NCBI RefSeq assembly: GCF_014203715.1
Contig: NZ_JACHJP010000003.1
Coordinates: 468,092-532,091, forward strand
Source: Streptosporangium saharense
GTDB lineage: Bacteria > Actinomycetota > Actinomycetes > Streptosporangiales > Streptosporangiaceae
Length of the DNA: 64,000 nucleotides
Direction of reading: 5' to 3'
The notes under the pieces are model-generated. The model was given only the letters and a program-made list of their open reading frames with translations. It was not told the DNA's origin and searched no databases. A program made the translations under genes and the position numbers. This document shows positions 60,170-64,000 of the stretch, piece after piece (positions within the stretch are counted from its first letter, which is position 1; every line of letters starts with the position of its first letter).

Positions 60170-61869
60170 GGGACGAGCTCCTGGGTCTCCGCGGGGTTCC
60201 AGTGCCCCGCCAGTTCCGCGTACGGCGGGCACGAGGCGAGCAGTTCGTCATGGGTCCCCAGCCGGACGTCGGTGCCGTCCATGACGAGGATGCGCCCGGC
60301 CCGTCTCGCCGAGGTCAGCCGGTGGGCCACGACCAGCAGCGTGCCGCCCCTGCGGGCGAAGGCCTCCTCCGCGACGGCCTCGGCCGCCGGGTCCAGGTGG
60401 CAGGTCGCCTCGTCGAGGATCACCAGCCGGGCCGGGCTCAGGTAGGCGCGGGCCAGGGCGACAAGCTGCCGCTCACCGGGTGAGAGCAGCCCCGGGTCGA
60501 CCTCGGCCGAGCAGCCGCCGAGCCGCGTGACCAGGGCGGTCAGCCCGACCGCGGCCACCGCCTCCTCGACGGCCTCCGCCGGTGCCTCGGCGAGGTAGGT
60601 CAGGTTCTCCAGCAGCGTGCCACGGAAGACGTAGGCCTCCTGGGGGATCAGCACCCGGCTCGCCGGGTCGAGCAGCTCGGCGGGGACGCCCCCGACCAGG
60701 ACCTCCCCGGCGTCCGGCGTCAGCACCCCGGTGACGAGCGCGGCCAGCGTCGACTTGCCGATGCCGCTGGGCCCGACGACCGCGACGTGGTCGCCGTCCC
60801 CGATCGACAGGTCGAGGCCGGAGATCACCGGCTCGGCGTGCGGGCCGTAGGCGAAACGCACGCCGCGCAGCCGTACCCCGGCGTCCTCGGGGGTGCGCCG
60901 TTCCACCGCGGGCAGGGGCGGGGCGCCGTGACGCAGGACGCGTTCAAGCGAGACCCGCAGCTTGACGCCGCTCATCCCGAGCCCCTGCACCAGGTTGCCC
61001 AGCGCCGGGGCCAGCGACTGGGTGACGTAGACCAGGGCGCCGAGGATCACCCCGGCCCCGGCGCCGCCGCGCACCAGCCAGGGGGTGCCCACCAGGATCA
61101 GCAGCACCGGCAGCCAGCCCCCGACGGCGAGCGAGGCGGTGCGCAGCGCGGTCACCCCGGCGAGGGCGCGTCCTGCGCGTTCCTGCAGCCGCACCTGGCG
61201 GCCGAGGTCGTCGGCGACCCGCCGCTCCGCGCGGCAGGCGGTGATGTCGCGCAGCGCGCCCGCCATGTCGGCCAGCGACTCCGCGGTGCGCTCGTCGGTG
61301 AGGATGAACTCCCGCTGCCGCCTGGCGAGCGCGGGCAGCGACACCAGGAACAGGCACAGGCCCGCGACGAACGGCGGCAGCACCAGCACGAGCACCTCGG
61401 GGGCCAGGGCGCCCAGACCGAGCATGACGCTCACCACGGTGAAGGCGAAGGACCTGACGACCGTGATGACCGAGGCCAGGGCGTCCCTGGCCAGCTCGAC
61501 CTGGAGGTTGGCCCTGGCGACCGCCGCGGTCCCGGGACCGTTGCCCGTCGCGGCCGAACGGCGCAGCGCGCCGCCGACGACGTGACCGAGCAGATCCTCA
61601 CGGAACGGCTCGACGATCGCGCCGACGGTCAGCACGACCTGACGCGCGCCGACCGCCGCGACCAGCCATGCCCCGCCGAGTACGGCGAGCCACGCGAAAC
61701 CGGTCCAGACCCGGCCCGCGGCGAAACCGTCGTCGATCGCCCTGGCCACGGCCAGCCCGACCAGGAGGGCGGGCGCGGTCTCGGCCACAGACCAGGCGCA
61801 GAGCCTCAGCAGCAGGCGGGGCTCACGCAGCAGCGCCCCGCGGACGGGACCGCCCCCCACGGCCCTCAC
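60166..61869 (-). CDS. ABC exporter subunit, second half of the lanthipeptide transporter (RamB/AmfA-like)
   Basis: A 567-residue fused membrane/ATPase exporter subunit. About six membrane helices are followed by an NBD with Walker A GPSGIGKST, signature LLSPGERQL and Walker B LVILDEAT with the catalytic Glu intact. The signature is degenerate (SPGE for SGGE). It starts GTGA inside the stop of the first subunit and pairs with it as a heterodimer to export the modified or mature peptide. The longer N-terminal ORF reading to 61932 belongs to the upstream gene's other frame. Confidence 0.9.
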   Translation of the reverse strand: MRAVGGGPVRGALLREPRLLLRLCAWSVAETAPALLVGLAVARAIDDGFAAGRVWTGFAWLAVLGGAWLVAAVGARQVVLTVGAIVEPFREDLLGHVVGGALRRSAATGNGPGTAAVARANLQVELARDALASVITVVRSFAFTVVSVMLGLGALAPEVLVLVLPPFVAGLCLFLVSLPALARRQREFILTDERTAESLADMAGALRDITACRAERRVADDLGRQVRLQERAGRALAGVTALRTASLAVGGWLPVLLILVGTPWLVRGGAGAGVILGALVYVTQSLAPALGNLVQGLGMSGVKLRVSLERVLRHGAPPLPAVERRTPEDAGVRLRGVRFAYGPHAEPVISGLDLSIGDGDHVAVVGPSGIGKSTLAALVTGVLTPDAGEVLVGGVPAELLDPASRVLIPQEAYVFRGTLLENLTYLAEAPAEAVEEAVAAVGLTALVTRLGGCSAEVDPGLLSPGERQLVALARAYLSPARLVILDEATCHLDPAAEAVAEEAFARRGGTLLVVAHRLTSARRAGRILVMDGTDVRLGTHDELLASCPPYAELAGHWNPAETQELVP

Positions 61870-63563
61870 GACGTGCCCGCCCGCACGGTCTCCTGGGCCT
61901 GGAAGACCGCCCGGTAGGCGGGGTCCCGCCACAGCCTGGCGTGCGTGTCGCAGGCGCGCATCCGTCCCTCCTCAAGCCAGACGACCAGGTCGGCGGCGGC
62001 GGCGGTCGCGGCCCGGTGCGCCACGATCAGCCGGGTACGGCCCCGCAGCTCGCCCGCCAGCGCCCGGCTGACCTGTCGTTCCGTGACGGTATCCAGGCTT
62101 GATGTGGCGTCGTCGAGGACGAGCAGGCGGCGGCCGTGCGCGAAGGCCCTGGCCAGGCCGAGGCGCTGCCGTTCCCCGCCGGACATCGGGGCCTCGCGCA
62201 GCGGCGTGCCGTACCCGAGCGGAAGTCTGCGCACGAAGCCGTCGGCGCACGCGGCGCGGGCGGCGGCGCGCACCGTGCTCTCGCGGTCGTCCGCGTCGGC
62301 GACTCCCAGGCCGATGGCGTCGGAGATCGTCTCCCCGGGCAGGACCGGGCGTTCGAAGGCGTAGCCGACGGCGGCGCCGAGCGCCTCGGCGGAAAGGTCG
62401 GGCAGCGGCACCCCGTCCAGGCTGACCCGTCCCGCCTCGGGGTCGGCAAGCCGTCCCGCGAGGGCGGCGAGCCGGGACTTGCCCGCTCCCGACCTGCCGA
62501 CGACGGCGACCGAGGAGCCGCCGGGGACGACCAGGTCGATCCCGCTGAGCACACCCGCGCTGACGCCGCGCAGCTCCAGGGTGCCGGGGCCCTCGGGCAG
62601 CGGCAGGCCGCCGTGGGCGGTCACGGGCACCTCGGTCAGCTCCGCGAGGCGTCCCGCCGCGGCGCGCGCCCTGGCCAGGCGGGCGACGTGGCCGAGCGCC
62701 GCGCCGAGCCCGGCGCCGAGCACGACGTAGCGGGCGGCGGCGTACAGCTCTCCCGCGGTGAGGTCGCCCGCGGCCAGCCGGAGCCCGCCGACGCCGAGCA
62801 CGGCCACCTCAAGCAGCGGCACCACGGCGCCCGCCCTGACCCCCGCCTGGGCGTTGGTCCGCCACATGTCCATGGCGTGCGCGCGCAGCCGGGGCAGGGC
62901 GTCGAGCACCCGGGCGCGTTCCCGCTCCTCGGTGCCCGCCGCGGCGATCGTGCGCGCCCCGGAGAGGGCGTCGACCAGGCGCGCGGCGATGTCGGCCTGC
63001 GTCCGCTGGTAGTCACCGGCGAGCGAGGTGGTCGTGCTGAGGAAGGCCCGCAGGACGAGCGCGATGAGGACCAGACCGGCGACCAGGGTCAGGGCAAGCC
63101 AGACGTCGATGAGGACGAGCGCGACCAGGCCGCCCAGGGTGGGAACGAGCAGCGCCGCCCCGGTGACGATCGACTCGGGCCCCCGCCCGGTCTCGTCGGC
63201 GTTGACGCCCATCCGGGTGACCAGGTCGCCCTCGGGGAAACGGCGGGTCATCGCGGGGCCTACCCCGAGCACGTGCCGCAGGATCCGCAGGCGCAGCCAC
63301 CGGGTGGCCCGCGCGCCGCCGCCCCCGGCCGCCCAGACGCCGAGGATGTCGCACAGCGCGATCAGGACCACGACGGACCCGCAGGTCACCAGCCAGGTAC
63401 GGCTCGCGGGCCCGGCCGCGACGAGGGTGTCGACGGTTCTGCCCAGGACGTAGGGGAGCGCGAGCTCGCCGAGGGAGCCCGCGAGGGAGGTGAACACCAG
63501 CACGTACAGCCAGGGACCGCTGTGTCTCAGCGTCCGCACGACCAGCCGATCCGCCGTCCGCAC
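61866..63563 (-). CDS. ABC exporter subunit, first half of the lanthipeptide transporter (RamA/AmfB-like)
   Basis: A 565-residue exporter subunit with six membrane helices and an NBD. Walker A is GRSGAGKS, the signature MSGGERQRL is canonical, and Walker B reads RLLVLDDATS, with Asp in place of the catalytic Glu. This complements the neighbour's degenerate signature, as in heterodimeric exporters with one dead ATP site. GTG 63563 has a perfect AAGGAGGAG. It follows the precursor genes after a strong hairpin. The product is presumably the SapB-like lanthipeptide. Confidence 0.9.
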   Translation of the reverse strand: MRTADRLVVRTLRHSGPWLYVLVFTSLAGSLGELALPYVLGRTVDTLVAAGPASRTWLVTCGSVVVLIALCDILGVWAAGGGGARATRWLRLRILRHVLGVGPAMTRRFPEGDLVTRMGVNADETGRGPESIVTGAALLVPTLGGLVALVLIDVWLALTLVAGLVLIALVLRAFLSTTTSLAGDYQRTQADIAARLVDALSGARTIAAAGTEERERARVLDALPRLRAHAMDMWRTNAQAGVRAGAVVPLLEVAVLGVGGLRLAAGDLTAGELYAAARYVVLGAGLGAALGHVARLARARAAAGRLAELTEVPVTAHGGLPLPEGPGTLELRGVSAGVLSGIDLVVPGGSSVAVVGRSGAGKSRLAALAGRLADPEAGRVSLDGVPLPDLSAEALGAAVGYAFERPVLPGETISDAIGLGVADADDRESTVRAAARAACADGFVRRLPLGYGTPLREAPMSGGERQRLGLARAFAHGRRLLVLDDATSSLDTVTERQVSRALAGELRGRTRLIVAHRAATAAAADLVVWLEEGRMRACDTHARLWRDPAYRAVFQAQETVRAGTS

Positions 63564-63596
63564 CGCTCCTCCTTCGGCGACTCCTGGAAAAGGGCG

Positions 63597-63635
63597 ATGC
63601 CCGGGACGGCTGCCGTCGCCGGCCGTCCCGGGCAT
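63597..63635 (-). terminator. 14-bp hairpin between precursor genes and exporter
   Basis: ATGCCCGGGACGGC and GCCGTCCCGGGCAT form a perfect 14-bp stem with an 11-nt loop, 8 nt after the stop of the proximal precursor gene and 34 nt before the exporter start. In lanthipeptide clusters such hairpins act as leaky terminators or mRNA stabilisers, giving high precursor and lower exporter levels (known pattern; here inferred). Confidence 0.8.
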
Positions 63636-63642
63636 CCGCTTA

Positions 63643-63777
63643 CTAGTGGCAGAGAACCAGGCTGAGGTTGCTCGGCGTGTGGGACTCACAGCCCAGGACG
63701 GTCAGCGTGCTGCCGCCGCCGCCACCGCCGTGGCCGCCGCCGGGGGTCTCCAGGGTCTGCAGGTCGAGAAGAACCAT
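63643..63777 (-). CDS. Class III lanthipeptide precursor (SapB/AmfS-like), copy 1
   Basis: A 44-residue precursor. The leader begins MVLLDLQTLETP and holds the LLDLQ motif recognised by LanKC synthetases. A spacer GGGHGGGGGG (13-22) follows. The core has two rings' worth of residues: Ser23-x2-Thr26-x3-Cys30 and Ser36-x2-Ser39-x3-Cys43, which match the Ser-x2-Ser-x(2-5)-Cys pattern of labionin/lanthionine formation in SapB-type peptides. The likely product is a two-ring surface-active or morphogenetic peptide. GGAG lies 7 nt before the ATG. Confirming the ring type needs the synthetase, which is outside the window. Confidence 0.92.
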   Translation of the reverse strand: MVLLDLQTLETPGGGHGGGGGGSTLTVLGCESHTPSNLSLVLCH

Positions 63778-63844
63778 GGTGTTGCTCCACTTCTGGGAGT
63801 TGTGCTGGAAAAGCTGGGGGAGAACAGGGGGCCTCAGGAGAGGC

Positions 63845-63979
63845 TCAGTGGCACAGGACCAGGCTGAGGTTGCTGGGCGTGTGGGACTCGCAGCCGAGCA
63901 CGGTCAGCGTGCTGCCGCCGCCGCCACCGCCGTGGCCGCCGCCGGGGGTCTCCAGGGTCTGCAGGTCGAGAAGAACCAT
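63845..63979 (-). CDS. Class III lanthipeptide precursor (SapB/AmfS-like), copy 2
   Basis: A second 44-residue precursor whose protein is identical to copy 1: leader MVLLDLQTLETP, the GGGHGGGGGG spacer and both Ser/Thr-x2-Ser/Thr-x3-Cys ring motifs. It differs from copy 1 at six synonymous codons, all in the second half, and uses TGA rather than TAG. It lies 67 nt upstream of copy 1 with the same GGAG ribosome-binding site. The upstream region runs off the window; the LanKC gene and the promoter should follow at >64000. Confidence 0.92.
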   Translation of the reverse strand: MVLLDLQTLETPGGGHGGGGGGSTLTVLGCESHTPSNLSLVLCH

Positions 63980-64000
63980 GGTGTTGCTCCACTTCTGGTG

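Larger units (their letters stand above)
63643..63999 (-). repeat. 202-bp-period duplication carrying the precursor genes
   Basis: The segment from the ribosome-binding site (CCAGAAGTGGAGCAACACC) through codon 26 is identical in the two units; the second half differs only at synonymous sites. The 67-nt spacer between the genes is not repeated beyond the ribosome-binding region. It is a tandem gene duplication. Confidence 0.85.

Noticed and set aside
63711..63741. The GGC-rich run in the precursor genes as a simple microsatellite
   Set aside because: It is in frame, encodes the Gly/His spacer and is identical in both copies within intact 44-codon genes.

Overview
The window is a high-GC actinomycete chromosome segment with dense genes on both strands, frequent GTG starts, ATGA/GTGA stop-start overlaps and many actinomycete-specific families (DUF397 with an Scr1-type XRE regulator, MsiK, DUF202 pairs, a CHAT-TPR protein, class III lanthipeptide genes). 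A filamentous actinomycete, perhaps of the Streptosporangiaceae, is the best guess; that family-level placement is inference. No rRNA, tRNA or CRISPR was seen.

Layout. 0.2-8.5 kb: a Pro/Gln-rich protein, a CPA1 Na+/H+ antiporter, a UBP zinc finger, a lipoprotein, two DUF202 membrane proteins, a rhomboid-like protein, two secreted transglycosylase paralogues and a glutathione peroxidase. 8.5-13.3 kb: a LacI-type regulator divergent from msiK with two LacI-type operators between them, then an SDR, a sugar dehydrogenase lipoprotein and a small secreted protein. 13.3-21.8 kb: a WecA/MraY-type transferase, the DUF397/XRE/HATPase module, an M14 carboxypeptidase, a methyltransferase, a zinc-ribbon membrane protein, a hairpin-rich convergent gap, an aldehyde dehydrogenase and a cupin. 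21.9-23.3 kb: a complete IS701-like element with 16-bp terminal inverted repeats and a 4-bp target duplication.

23.3-30.6 kb: a five-gene operon (SWIM zinc finger, DUF5691, MoxR AAA+, DUF5682, vWA) whose genes mostly overlap by 4 nt. It resembles the MoxR-vWA ternary systems thought to act in stress or conflict. 30.6-43.4 kb: a thioesterase and TetR pair divergent from an MFS exporter, an enolase-superfamily protein lacking its catalytic lysines, an LCP ligase, a large alpha/beta hydrolase, SbcD-SbcC and a TetR regulator. 43.4-50.1 kb: a TPR-CHAT protease and a WD40 protein, divergent from a small zinc-ribbon protein and a membrane protein; together they may form a protease-based conflict or signalling module. 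50.1-57.0 kb: a ThrE-type exporter, then three overlapping genes that look like a MukF/E/B- or JetABC-like SMC complex with no nuclease subunit nearby.

57.5-64 kb (running off the right edge): a class III lanthipeptide cluster of the SapB/Amf/Ram type. It has a RamR-like response regulator, a prolyl oligopeptidase translationally coupled to the transporters, a heterodimeric ABC exporter, a strong hairpin, and two precursor genes encoding the same 44-residue peptide. The expected LanKC synthetase would lie beyond position 64000. The leader has a Pro just before a Gly-rich spacer, which makes the oligopeptidase a good candidate leader protease.
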